Below, in pieces: positions 35,672-47,806 of a DNA stretch of 64,000 bases (its first letter is position 1; the number at the start of each line of letters is the position of its first letter). The DNA is taken from assembly GCA_027605045.1 (NCBI GenBank), contig JAQFWX010000016.1:951051-1015050 (forward strand). The letters are read 5' to 3'. This DNA is from Phallus indusiatus (Eukaryota; Basidiomycota; Agaricomycetes; Phallales; Phallaceae). The translations under genes and the position numbers were made by a program. The notes beneath the pieces were generated by a model. It ran no database searches. It was not told the origin of the DNA and saw only the letters and a list, made by a program, of their open reading frames with translations.

Positions 35672-36710
35672 TCAGCTACTAGAGTCTCGAGTATCCGGGC
35701 GGTCTGTATAGGTCAAAGAATCAGAAACATATGAATGACGGAGAACTTCAAGTCGAGATTTGACCTCCTCAAAGACAGCCTGAGAAAAGTCGGTTCTTGA
35801 AGCACGCATTGCCGCCAGCTCTTCTCTCAGAGCATTGACCTCGCGTTGAAGGTTTCCTAAAGGGCGCAAAGCAATCAATCACAAACTGAGTGTCAATATG
35901 GTGGACAAACTTGCTTACGAGCGTTATCCGTATTAGCTCTTGCCCGCATCTCAGCTGATCTTGCACGTCCAACAGCAGCATTTCTTTCTTGACGGACATC
36001 ATCCCTCTCCTGAGTCAGCTGAGAAAGCCCCGAAGCCCCCATCCCGCCGATCTCAATTGTTGTGCTGTCAGCTTATTGACGTTTGGGCGCGCTTCACGCA
36101 GCTCTTGTTGCGTTGCGCGTATGGTCGGGTCAGACAACCCTGTCTTAATGATACGCTCCTTGAATCCGCTAATATAATAATAGAAAGTGGTCAGACATTG
36201 ATGCATGATTGAACAAAGATGAACTGTAACCGCACTAATTCCATGATGGAGTTCTCTTCAGCGAGTGTCTGCTTGTTAGACTCTCGATATGTTGTTGTGG
36301 GTTCTCAAAAGTCGGCACATCTAATGATGCTACCCTGGCCCGTATATTCCATGTCGCTTAAGCGGAAACACACGTCACCACTTTACGACGCACTTGACGG
36401 GATAATGCAGCATCCTGCCTTTCGGCATAGGCCTCATATCTCTGCAACAAGCCTGTCCAACTTTTGTTGAACAATGGACTGTGAGACAAAGCCAACTATC
36501 GGGCGAGAGCAAATTAAGACTCACCCGCACTCAGAACAAGTCTTTCGAGCTTCGCTTTGACACTCTTCCATGCGGTTAGATGCGTGCAAGTAGCCTTTTG
36601 ACAGCATCATTCCAATGATGAAATATCGTGCGATGAAGACCTCGTTCCCTGGATTTCGGAGCGTTCTTGAGACGAAGCTCGGAGCCTCGAATATGGCGGG
36701 ACTGGAAGAC
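35672..36710 (-). CDS. Coiled-coil protein of unknown function, 5' end not resolved
   Basis: Seven exons join without frame break: 36525-36710, 36387-36478, 36231-36303, 36081-36168, 35919-36018 and 35672-35856, the 36018 exon being reached by a 62-nt intron with CTGAC branch and TTTCTCAG end. The N-terminal visible part is hydrophobic (VFIARYFIIGMMLSKGYL), followed by a cysteine-containing segment (CQSEARKTCSECG), and then a long heptad-rich coiled coil (LTQERDDVRQERNAAVGRAR.., LQREVNALREELAAMRAS). The first exon starts inside a frame with phase 1, so an upstream exon exists that I could not identify. No family is recognised. Confidence 0.55.
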
Positions 36711-37747
36711 CTGAACTTGGTGTATTAACTTGTCATCATAGTTGAGAGGAGATTATGTGCAGTTTATGAATAATGCATGCGAAAGAACCAAGGTAAATCG
36801 GCGGCGTTGAGTGTCCATTGTTGTGAATGAATTGAAAGGGGTAATCTGACGCTGACTAATTTCAGCATCGTTGAAGTGGTAGGGCAATTCACTTGAACAC
36901 GAGCTGTGGACAATGGGTGCATAGGGATGTGGATAAATGAAGAGATGGTGGTTCGAGCAACCTCCGAAGGTTGGCACGACTCACGAGTCTCTTGACAAGC
37001 GACCCACTAATTTAAGGCGATCACTCCCATAAACCATTTGTGAAGGGCGAAAGGTTCACAAGACAAGTTTATTGCATATTCTACAGTGTTTTATTTTCTT
37101 GAGTAGCTACGAGATATTGAAATGCATATCATTGTTTTGCTCCAAGCCCCGGCTTCTACGAAGGTCCTGCGGAGCTCGAGTCGGAGTGTGGAAGGGGCTT
37201 GGCCGAACCTATATACGACCCCGTCGGGTTCAATTCCGGAGAGCAATAAATAGCCGTACTGACCCATTTTGTACATACTCCCCTCCTGTTGAATCATGTC
37301 TTTGAAGAAAGCATTTGTAGAGAGAGATGCTTTGTTTTATGCTTATTAATCCGGACCCATTGATGTCCATATTCTCCGTCACTTCATATATAAACCTGTC
37401 TTTTAGCAGAATTAACCTCTCCTCAGTACTTCCATCATACTGAGGAGTAAGTACCAGTTATTATCATTTTCCTCATTCATTTCTGATGTTTTCGTAGCAC
37501 ACTCTTTTATTAGGTTAGCTGAATACATAATGGTACTTCCATCATGCTGAGGACACGCTCTTTCATTAGCTCCACTTAATGACCGAGTCTCAACAGCATT
37601 TAAATTGTCCTCCCTCAATTGTTTAAGGCTACAAGCTCCACAAAATACTGAACTGTGTCCAAGTCCAAAGATGACATATGGAAAGGTATTTCTATACATT
37701 TATCTACTGTTGTTTTTATGTTTGTCTGACCGATATAAATCGCCTAG
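36711..37747. other. Intergenic region with a 20-bp direct repeat
   Basis: About 1 kb lacking a clear gene; it probably includes 5' exons of the flanking genes. A GGGTTCAATTCC near 37225 matches the tRNA B-box consensus, but the T stem has a mismatch and no A box lies at the right distance. Confidence 0.4.
37427..37553 (+). repeat. Direct repeat pair, 20 bp, one mismatch
   Basis: TACTTCCATCATACTGAGGA at 37427 recurs as TACTTCCATCATGCTGAGGA at 37534, 107 bp further on. It could be a duplicated promoter element or the scar of a small duplication. Confidence 0.5.
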
Positions 37748-38248
37748 ATTATGCGCACGTATCCGACTATCTAAGGACTATTTATAAAGAGAATCCCGAA
37801 CAACTTCCTGTTAAAATCGTTGAGACCGGAGGTGTACTCTCAGTCGTGCTCCACCACAATCGACAGACCACCAAGGACATCGATTTCTTTCATTTCGACG
37901 GGGATACCATCAGGCAAGTGTTAGATTCAAAAGATAATCGATAACGTCCCAAAAGAATTGCAGAAGTGGCCGGGATATTGGATCAATTGCGACATGATCG
38001 CATATGTGAACAGGAATGAAAATTTCACGGATTTTTATGACAATTCGATTCGGAATCTCGTTATCTGGAAGTCTAATGCCCTCGAAGTCTATGCCGCAGA
38101 CTTGAAATACCAACTTGTCGGTAAAATATTAGACGATACTATCTCGATTTTGCACTATATCTTCAGACTAAACAACCAGGTGCCTTCGTTGAGGAGAGAA
38201 GTTTTTTGCTGGTACTACTTCGGACGGTTTCTAACTGACGAGGATTAG
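37748..38248 (+). pseudogene. Nucleotidyltransferase-like protein with a frame break
   Basis: An exon opening after TAG at 37747 encodes a domain with VETGGVLSVVL and RQTTKDIDFF. The pattern of GG, R-x-T and D-I-D is that of nucleotidyltransferase-fold proteins (as in the DUF6036/AbiEii-like group), where the two aspartates bind metal. The frame then ends at a stop near 37942, while a second frame continues with KIIDNVPKELQKWPGYWINC to the stop at 38246. The two parts look like one protein interrupted by a small deletion of about 5 nt near 37930. The start codon is not resolved; an upstream exon ending TGGAAAG at about 37682 fits in phase. Confidence 0.5.
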
Positions 38249-39633
38249 GAATATTGTTAAGTATCCGACTTGAATAAAAGACCGACTACAACAAAAACAC
38301 GAATAAAAGCACTTAAAGGGATCTAGTTTCTTTTATCATTTTCTTTGTCTTTGTATAACCTTGTTTAACGTTGTCTTGTTGACTCGTGAGGGCCGTCGCC
38401 CCCTTTCCCTTTCTTCCTCCTTTCAGGTAGAATAGTCAATCCGCCTCTAATTATTAAAAGAGCGGCATCTGTAACTAGATATTGTACTCTGACTCTTACC
38501 GCTTCGCTTCGTCTCTCTCGTTCTCAAATCTCAATCCGTCGCTTCGACGCTATCCGTGATAAGATTAAGATAATCTTATCGCGCCTCTCGCCTCCTTATG
38601 CGTTCTCGTATAAGTCAAGCTTCAACGAACAAAACCTTCGACTTCGCGCGCCGTTAATAAATTAAACAATATTTATACAGTTTCAAGCGAAATAATTTAT
38701 TGCTATGCTGGAAATTACGTTACATCAAAAAACCTAACAAATATATCAACCAAGAGTTTAGGCAACAACATCGTTTTGATGGGATTATATAACTTCTCAC
38801 CATCGTCCAGATTTAGAAGATGGAGTACAATCTGAGATCGTTTTGTTTAGGATACTTCTGCTATTGAGGTAAGTTATTTTTTTCGATCGACCACTGTTCA
38901 AGATACTGTTCTTAAAATTTATTCTAAGACTTTTATAGGTCCGGATTATCCTGAATTGGTTGTGATTTGGATCAAAATGAATTCTTCAAGAATGGCTCCT
39001 TGCTGATCGATAGCGTAACACCTCGTCAATAAAACTTTTAGCATGTAATGAGTAAACTTCTGAGCAATCTAATCTCTTACCTTAAGCCGAAATACCTTCC
39101 AAATGTCAAGGACATCGATTGCTAGTAAGTGTCAATGATGCAAACTGCGTTGAGCTTTGCGACACGTTCATACCGTCCGGCATCAATCTGGAGCTTCAAT
39201 GTCAACAAAAGTAACATATAAATAAATAGTCTACTGGCTCTTCCATGTAGCTTGGAAAATTAAACGATGCCCTATCTATCATATGGATCCTGGTCAAAAA
39301 GAATGGAGGTCTCATATCAAAGAATGAATGTATACCTGGTACTTTCATGGATCGACCTTATAAGACGAACATTTCGCATTCATCAATCATTATACTGAGC
39401 GATGCGGAGATATCTTCATTTAGCCAAACAGAAACTCAAACAAACTGCTATGCTTGTCTTTTCCATTACGAGAAATTCATGTCTTCCAGAGATCTATAGT
39501 TGTAATGTCAGACATAACATAATGCGAGCTATAGGGAATAGTACAGTAATAATGCAATACTCGGGTTAAATGTGGAAAAAAAAGCATCAGAAACCGTTAC
39601 AACAGATAAGAGAACAAATAAAGTAGACAGTCA
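38249..39633. other. Intergenic region, no gene seen
   Basis: About 1.4 kb. From 38390 to 38640 the plus strand is pyrimidine-rich (CCCCCTTTCCCTTTC and similar) and contains a perfect inverted repeat. It could be a relic of a mobile element, but no terminal repeats or coding remnants support that. Confidence 0.4.
38558..38580. repeat. Perfect 10-bp inverted repeat with 3-nt loop
   Basis: GATAAGATTA, AGA, TAATCTTATC. The arms are fully complementary. In AT-rich sequence one such palindrome per 64 kb may arise by chance. Confidence 0.6.
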
Positions 39634-40440
39634 TTAAGCCTTGACTCGCTTATGGAAAAGGATATACGCCTGCTGAGACTGGAAAAAGACAATGAGTTTT
39701 AAGGTTAGCGAGTCTGAATGGGGCGGAGACGTACAACAATGCTCCTTCCTTCTGCACTTTTCACACTACTATCATCACAATACAACCAGTTACCTCAAAA
39801 CAATAAGCCGTGTCTGAAAAGAATGATATAAGACACTTCGCCTCAGAGTAATGAACAAAGATAACGTACAATGGCCACCAGTAAGACTTCCAGTATGGTT
39901 TGTTACCGCATACAAATCATACTTGTAGGGAGGCAACTGTGTGCGTGGATCATCCAGGGCATCGGCATTTAGTTTCATGGTTCAATGTTAGGGGGCAAAA
40001 GAAGGGGCATATAATTCGTCAAGTCAAGGCCTTTCAATGGGAAGTCAACGAGGGTATGGGCAATGATAATACGTAAATGTGTTGTAGGTCATACATGTCT
40101 GCAGCAAGAGACAGATAAGTTACCGACTCTCAAAACAATCATAAGTCTCACCTTGTGGCCGAATATGCCTGATGCGCCCGATCGATATAGTCATGACTCA
40201 TTGCGTCGCCGTGACAAAGGCGAGGGACTGATTGATGCCAATGGAGGTGACGAAACAAGGTCACTGTTGACATTGTTTGGAACCCGGTTGCCTTTGTGAC
40301 TGCATTGCTAGTGAACAAGCTTGTCAGGGATGAGGCAGGATAGGGTATATGACCTGAGGATATCGTCGAAGGATACTGGACGCTTTCAGAAGGTTGGGGA
40401 TTATGATAGCCTAACGGTAACATGCTGTGTATGTGTGTAT
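39634..40440 (-). pseudogene. Ubiquitin-specific protease remnant (C-terminal catalytic half)
   Basis: Read on the minus strand from high to low coordinates, this shows TLVDFPLKGLDLTNYMP, KLNADALDDPRTQLPPYKYD, LYAVTNHTGSLTGGH, then after an intron YTAYCFE, NWLYCDDSSVKSAEG and QQAYILFHKRVKA, which are the histidine-box half of a USP (ubiquitin carboxyl-terminal hydrolase, C19) of the rhodanese-linked Doa4/Ubp4 type. Upstream, a Ser/Pro-rich segment and a YIDRAHQA-like piece resemble the linker that precedes the catalytic domain. The cysteine box and central fingers, normally about 250 residues, are not found between them. Single-base frame breaks occur near 39982 and 39790. It is best seen as a deleted, inactive copy. 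Confidence 0.6.
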
Positions 40441-43400
40441 AATATAAGTCTCTTGCAAGTGGAGTCAATATCAATTCGAAGACTTACAAATTCAAAGGGG
40501 GGTCGCGTATAGATCTATGGTATATAACTTGTGGATGACCGGGGCCCAATGGTTGCAGGCTTACGCTGCTGACTACGGTGTACTTGGGCAGAAGAATGTT
40601 GTTCCTCCGAAGGAGAAGTGGCACTGCCAACATGAATCAGGACACCTAACATGAACGCGACAAACGTACGTATACTTCACAATAGGCGTCTGAGTAGCGT
40701 AATACGTATGGCGATGAGGAACATTTAGTGGTATCATTGAGGACTCCTATTCGCTGATCAGAATACTATAATCGCCTCACATAGGCTCTCAGGCTGATTT
40801 AACTTGAGATTTTGTAACGGTTCATCTCGGTATGGGATCAGTCAATCATTTCGAAGATCGACAAAGCGCGAGGGCTAGCGGCGCTCTCACCGTTTATGTC
40901 TTCCATGGGCAAGGAATTGAATTGATCCACAGACAGCTTTTCGACCATTATATTAGTGTTTTTGCTTGTACTTTGGATATATCGACGATTGGGAGAAAAT
41001 AGGCAGAATTACCACGATAAGCACGATGGTGATCGACCTCCAATGATAGCCGTCCGAGGTAATCCAGCGAGGCCGTCAGGGAATAAGATCACCGAGACAT
41101 TTAACATTTCAATCATCGATGTGTTATTCCATCTCATCGCTAAAAAACTTCAGACAATGCAGAAGAAGATGTCGCAGGGTAGGTCCACCAAGACGTAACA
41201 GAGAATAGAATGCAGGGAAAGAGATTTATTGTTTTTGCATGCGTTGGGTAACAACAAATGATTAATCTTTTCCCGCTCCGCTGTTCTTCTAATTGTTACG
41301 TTTTATTGTCTTCGCTTGACAGCAATTATAGGCGAAATAGGTCCGAATCAAAGACACTAAGAGCGAGACAATTGTAAGGAGACGGCGGTTGCTTCCGAGC
41401 CCAGGGATTTCGCATGTTCCAAGATCATTCCATGGACCAATGGGACAAAAGTGTTCACAAACAAAGCGGTGGAGAAATTTTAGGCCACTTGATATAAGTA
41501 GGAAACAAGAACAATGAGGCACGGTAACGTTTAAGCATGGAGAATGAGGGCGAGGGAGTGCAGCAAGACCGACGGCCGGCGAAAAGGTTCCAAAATGAAA
41601 CAGATTCATTTCCACTATCCCCCAAACACTGCAATCAACTGCAACCCACTTCGGATCTTCTCTTCTATTTATTGGAGAAGGACGGTGAAGAACAGTGAAA
41701 CAGATGGCAGCGAAATTCTGGAAATGGCGAAACACTGGCGTACACAGTACATCTTGTGCGAGCTGGCTGACCATGCGGTGTATATTGAAAGAGCCAAACA
41801 GTGACCAAAGCTGTGTGTGAGCTACCCACCGTATATACATATGATGGTGGGGATTGGATCCCGAGAAAAGAAAACATACTAGCTGCAACCTCGGGCATCT
41901 TCGGCGCGCAGCGTGGACGGAAAATGAATGACACGGTTTCCGATGATATGTGTCAGGAATCAGTATGGCGTACGAGAAACCGGTTGACGAAGTGGAATAC
42001 GATGGACTGTGGATTGTGGACCATGGATGGGCATGGACGTCAAGCCTACCCAGGCCCGAATCGTTTTTATACGCCGTAGGATCATCAATGCCGTGGGAGT
42101 ATACAACAATCGTGCGATATCACTCCGGCTAATATCACAAACATGCACCGAGAAGCAGCTACATATGTATCAAGGGTATCAAGGCGATCTTCGAAAATGA
42201 TGAGACTACTTTTGATAGTGCGGGATGGAAACCGATTAGTGCCAGCTGAAATCCTGTCCTGTGGTAGTTCTCGAAAGCCATGTCACGGTGCCGAACATTT
42301 CATTGGGTTAGGGATGAGGTAAAAGGGTTTTGAAGAATGACACAAGTCATTCCAATACAATTGTCTGCTTGCTCAAGGGGAATGGAAGAAAACAAGCTTG
42401 CTTTACGGCGTGTGAAGATCATTGTCTCAATGTCATTTCTTTAATCGATCCCGAGATGTACAGCTTTAAAGCATGGTCGAGAAGGATTTAAGATTAGATC
42501 AATTCTGAGATTTAGAAGCATAGCAGGAGGCAGGAAGTTTTCGCAGACCGGAGATTCTTGCTGATTGGTGTAAAGAACGCGAGTTTGTTTGGAGAATATT
42601 CGGACGAGGCGTAAAGGACTAATAAGGAAAGACCAGTCGGTTCATGCAACGAATAAAAGTGGAAAAGGGGTCTGCATTGTTATGAATTTGGGTGCGAATT
42701 GTTCTCAAGTGCGATACACAGGCAACCAGAACGGAGAAACAAGGGTATCGTGAGACAGGAATTATTTAAATTGTTATCGGCTTGTGGACATGTGTAAACA
42801 CACGATGCAGAGAAATCTAATAAATGAAAGATTGAAGAAGGAACGTTGACGAAGGCCCGGGCATTCTATTAGTGTTTCTTCATCGATAAATTTGTTCGCA
42901 TCTTGCTTATCGGAGGACAATTTACATAAACGTATCCATAGAGGCGAAATGGAGCATTTAGGGACATCCAAAACGAGTGAAAGGGGTCGAGGGGCAAAAG
43001 GTGTAGCCAGCTTCAGGCATCTTCGACTTCGAGTAGTGGCATGGTTGCACATGCTACTGAATCATAAGAAAACACTGGGTCAAAGCGGCCCATGGCCAAA
43101 AGTGCCACTCATTCAAGGCTTCGGACCGAGACAGCAACAGAGGGTTTGACTTTCGGTAAAAAACCTGAACTAAGCCCAAGCTGTCAGCTACGGGGTCTCT
43201 GTTTACAATTGTTCTCTATGCAGGTGAATGTTCCTGAAAAAGATTGCATGATGAGCCGCGAAATACACCGAAGCGAAGGAGAGAGAAAGAAGAGGGCACG
43301 GAGATCTGTGGGCATGATGTTACAATCCAGACTACCAGGCTACATGACGTAGGGGTTGCATAGCTTTCAGACTATAAGCGGTGATTCGCACGCTTGCATT

Positions 43401-44183
43401 CTGAAAATTTGACAGCAGTTCCGGTTAAAGAAACCGTGTGCCAGCGTGAGGAGAACAATAAATGAACCAAGCATCGCCGAGAACAGGTGGTATGAAACGA
43501 AAGTATGAAACGAAAGTCAGGCTAAGAAAGGCTGGTTAAATGAAAACAATACCCCCAAATGATTTGAAATGGGTACATATCCAAGCAAACTCGTTGATTT
43601 TCAAATGACGGAGCGATTGGATAGTGATTATACTAGGCGAAAAAGGTCGACAATGCATGTGCTGGGCTTGGAGGGAATACTGGCAATTATCGGAGGAAGA
43701 CCGCGAACTGAGATATATTTCTGGAATAATGATCACCAAATGCCAGAGAAACATTGACCCGAGGAACAGAGCTTGTTTACTATTTACTCCTAGTGACCAG
43801 AGTTGTCGACAGAAGTAAATTGAAAATGCTGCGGTGGCACGGATTTAATTGTGGAGACCCCAGCCAGTGACTGCCAGAAGAGACTGATGTTCTCAGACGG
43901 AAGAACGCAGAAAGAAAACAGGTTGTTAAAGCACTGAAAGCACTAAGATATCAGACCTTTTTCGTAGTGCAACAACGTATGGACTGAGGAGAAACCCTGG
44001 CTTGTGGGCGTCCGTTTGTTTGCGTCTGTTGATTATATCCGGTAAGCGCTGATAAGATTAGATTCTTTTCCAGCTCCGAGTCATTGCATTGACCACCACC
44101 ACCATAAAAACAGTTCATGGGATTCCTCTTCTGCTTAGCATTCTAGTGTTCCCATTCACGCTCTTCTCTTCTACTTTTTACAT
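40441..44183. other. Gene-poor region of 3.7 kb
   Basis: No supported gene. The longest frame (minus, 41289-41888, 199 codons) has no start-codon support, no motif and an odd Cys/Phe/His-rich composition. A plus-strand frame at 40956-41198 begins with a membrane-like stretch (FLLVLWIYRRLG) but stands alone. Earlier parts of the protease remnant may extend into the left end. Confidence 0.4.
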
Positions 44184-46209
44184 ATGCTATCAAGTAAAAC
44201 GTCCGCTGCCCATCTTAAAATACCAATATCCCTCTCATCTACCGCACGCTGGGCACCACAGCATGTTCCTAGGGCGACGCTCGCGGTAAGCACAAAATAG
44301 CACAAAATCAAGAGTCATCGTTCGCATTCTCATTTTTCCTCTTATTTAGACAATACGTGGGTCTCACAGAGCAGATGTAGACGATGCAGAGGGAGACAAG
44401 GGGACAAACGTCAGCGATCAAAAAAAAATTGCCCTTCTTACTGATTTTGATTTAAATTTTCAATAGGATTTTATTTTGTCAATTCTCCATTCGAATCCAT
44501 CGATAAGAGATACTAAATCTTACTTGGCATCGTTTGGGCCGAGAAAACTCTCACCGGCTGTTCCTATTTTCAAACCAAAGCCTGTCCAAGCCCCTGCCGT
44601 GGAGGTTCCTTCATTGCCTGTAGACGATACCCTTACTCCTTCTGTTGCCTTGGACGCTCAACAAACCCCTGTTGTTTCATCGATTTTGGATCCCGTTTAC
44701 CGTCGAACTGCGCTTGTTAAGATTCAGGGTCCTTTCACAGACCGCCAATTAGAAAGCATCGCTACTGGTATGGTCTATCTTGAGAAACTCGGCCTAGTCA
44801 GCGTCGTGGTAGTCGATCATGATGATTGGACACGTGGCGAGGTCGGTGAACGTGCTCGTGTCGTTGAGGAAGTTATGCGAGTTACTACGGCTCTCGAGAG
44901 ACAAGGCGCTAAAGCTCGTCCCCTACTTGAGCCGATTGTCAGACTTGGACCTGGACCCGCCGATGCATCGACCACCCGCAAGGACGTCGAAATCGATGAA
45001 CCCGAGGCTCATACACTAAATCCCGACTTGATACCTATTCAATCTGCACTACGTGCAGGTGAAATTCCCATCCTCACTCCCGTAGCCTTAGATTCATTCC
45101 TTCGTTCCGTTCGTATACATTCCAATGAAGTTATTGCCGCCCTGGTGCGCGGTATGGTCAATTTCGAAGCCCGGAAGTCTGCATATTCAAAAACAGACAC
45201 ATCTGCATCGGAGGTCGACCTGACTCCTCTACGTCTAATGATCATAAATCGCGAAGGTGGAATACCTTCTTACGCTCGGTCGGGATACCCGCATCTTCTC
45301 ATTAACTTGGACTCCGAATATGACTATATCAAAGATACTTTCCACGAGCCGTGGCAAGGTTCACATCCAACGGCCCTCAGCAACTTATCTCTCGCTCGGA
45401 CTTGTTTATCATATATGCCCTCCACTTCTTCGGCAGTCGTCGTCTCACATCGCTCACCAAAATCACTTATTGCCAACCTAATAACGAATAAGCCGATCGT
45501 CAGCTCCAGTCTTCCTCACGCGCTCTTGCAAGGTAACCGGAAGCTTACTCCCCATACACCTACGTTACTTCGACGGGGTCTACCGATCAATGTGATCAAG
45601 AACGTCGCAGATATCGATAGACCTAAACTAAAATTGCTTTTGGAGCAAAGCTTTAGAAGAACCCTCAATGAGGAGGCGTTCTATACTCGACTGCAAAAAC
45701 ATCTGGATTTCATCATCATTTCGGGAGATTACGCTGGCGCTGCTATAGTTACAAAGGAGTTCGGGTTGGGATCCGACAAGTGCATCTCATATCTTGACAA
45801 GTTTGCCGTGCTCCCTGAACACCAGGGAGACGGAACTGTCGATTTTTTGTGGGTAGCATTGCACGATGAGACTTATGGGTTAGGTCTACCTTCTTCCGTT
45901 AACCCTCATGGCGGAAAACAAGGTCAGGGCGAAGGACACGACTTGGTCTGGCGCAGTAGGGCTGACAACCCTGTCAATAAATGGTATTTCGAGCGGAGTA
46001 GCGGACATCTACGACTTCCTGGAGGAAAATGGGTTTTGTTCTGGTGCGATGCAGAAATGAGGCTTAAGGCTGACGTAGAGAGGCGACGTTTAGATGTGAA
46101 GGGCACAGGGAAGCGGAGAGAGGGTGCTTCGTATGTTGAACAAGAAGAAAAGGGACGGTTGGAATACTGGATGCATACTGTCGACAGTATACCGTCAAGT
46201 TGGTCATGA
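44184..46209 (+). CDS. ARG2: Mitochondrial N-acetylglutamate synthase
   Basis: This enzyme makes N-acetylglutamate from glutamate and acetyl-CoA, the first step of arginine synthesis, in the mitochondrion. Exons 44184-44285, 44350-44409 and 44467-46209 close to 634 aa. Exon 1 encodes an arginine- and serine-rich presequence (MLSSKTSAAHLKIPISLSS). The body contains FILSILHSNPSIRDTKSYL, the amino-acid-kinase-like half (LVSVVVVDHDDWTRGE), and the C-terminal GNAT-like synthase domain with FIIISGDYAGAAIVTKE, KFAVLPEHQGDGTVDFLW, WRSRADNPVNKWYFERSSGH and WVLFWCD. The order and the PEHQGDGTVDFLW and SRADNPVNKWYFER signatures are specific to the fungal NAGS family. Converges with the next gene. Confidence 0.92.
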
Positions 46210-46416
46210 TACAAGACGAGCTACTATAGAATAAAATATTTGGCTGCGGGGGCTTCTCTCTGATTTCAGTGAGAAGCTCATAAGATTATTCAGTATTTCA
46301 AATTTTTACCTTAACGGATAAGCTATTCCTTCCGCTCTGCACATCGTTTTGCGATTTTGTCGGTGAATAAACTCGGAAGTGAATTTTTCATAGCCGGTGC
46401 TAAACAAAAATGAAAT

Positions 46417-47806
46417 TTATTCGACATGTTTGCAATGTATTCGATATAATTTCCATTCATGGTTGTCCAGTTCAAAGGTGAGTTCGTTCGCTCGTTGTGT
46501 GGTATCGATTTCGTCGTAAATCAAAGAATTCATGGCTGTGCTGTTAGGAATAGGCTGTTCCTCGCGAGGCTCATAATATTCACTCACCCAAGCATTGGAG
46601 AAAAGTATTAATGGTCTCCTGTCGTCGAACCGTTAGAGCAAGCAAAGCAAATTTATTTCGTTTCTCCACGTTTAAGCGGAGGAATTGATTCAAAACGGCG
46701 GTAAGGGCTGGAACTATGCTGTCATCATATACCTAAAGCTTATAAGTTGTGACGTTGATGAAAGCGGCATAAATAGGGATAACCCACCAGATCTGCCCCT
46801 ATTATAGCATCTGCTTTCCGTAAAGTTTGGTTCAGGGTAGAATAAGGATTTTCGAGGGTAGACTGGTCCTGTGCGTCAGACCAGTCTAATGAAACGTACT
46901 GCAAGCAGGGGTGTCGATTCATGTTATCTAAGACGCCACTTAAATGACGCAAGCATCTCACATTGTTTCACTTACTGCACGGAAGGTGAAAGTTTTGATG
47001 GCATCTTTGTAAAACATCTGAATTAACATCGCTAAGTGCCAGTGAGGGGTGGGTAGTTTTCAGACGTGCGTCATAATCATTGAGTTGCAGCCGAGCAACG
47101 ACAAGTCCAAGGAAACCGGCACCGGAACCAAGTTCCAATAAATTACGATCTTGAACTGTCTCTTGGAAAATGTCAGCTCAGTGGGTTTATCTCATCAAAT
47201 CACAATTGATTACCAGGATGCGTTATCAGCCAATCTGCTAATGCCAGGCTAGCATTCCAAGTGCGAAGGCCAGTTGTCCCACTTTCAATTGTCGTCTGGG
47301 ATTCTAAAACAGTAGTTAAATTTGGCTCCCCGTTGGAATTGGCTCTTTCCCCCCAGAATCGGGTAACATAAGAAGGTGAAGGAGGAGTTGAGCCTGTCAA
47401 TATTTTTGATGATCTGAGCAGTAGACATGAACACTGTAACGATAATTGTTGAGTAGGAAAGATATACTCTGAGAGGAGTGCAACATAAGCATTGTATATA
47501 CGCTCGTCTATTTCCTAAACACACAGCTGTTATATAAGAGGAAAAACAAAGGAGATAGCAGCATCTCACCTCTCCCTCTCTTTCTAGCAGTTGAATCACC
47601 CATTTCCAAAACGCCCTTCTCCGTTCAAACGAAGGCGGGAAAATCAAAAAATGATCTGAGAGAAGAATCTGTTGAATTAAATCTTGTTGAAATGTAGGCC
47701 ACAAGACATCCATGGACTTTGAAGATATGATGCCCCGAAAGGATGAAGCTCCTCCATAAAGGCGTTTTAGTGTCAGAAGGGCACTATTAGAAGGTAGTGA
47801 AATCAT
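46417..47806 (-). CDS. EFM3: eEF2 protein-lysine methyltransferase (EFM3/FAM86 type)
   Basis: Six exons (47570-47806, 47214-47514, 46981-47161, 46788-46938, 46584-46732 and 46417-46540) close to 380 aa. The N-terminal half is of FAM86 type (PPSPSYVTRFWGERAN, followed by TGLRTWNASLALADWLI). Then comes a class I SAM-dependent methyltransferase fold: LLELGSGAGFLGLVVA (SAM-binding motif I), LSDVNSDVL, and a DAIIGADLVYDDSIVPAL post-motif. In yeast the enzyme methylates a lysine of elongation factor 2; that substrate is inferred from the family. It is divergent from RAV1 and shares its short promoter. Confidence 0.83.

Noticed and set aside
37190..37245. B-box match GGGTTCAATTCC with a TTGGCC upstream
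   Set aside because: The A and B boxes would be only about 29 nt apart, too close for a tRNA, and the T stem has a mismatch.
41289..41888. 199-codon minus-strand ORF
   Set aside because: No motif, Cys/Phe/His-rich composition and no splice context; likely a chance open frame.
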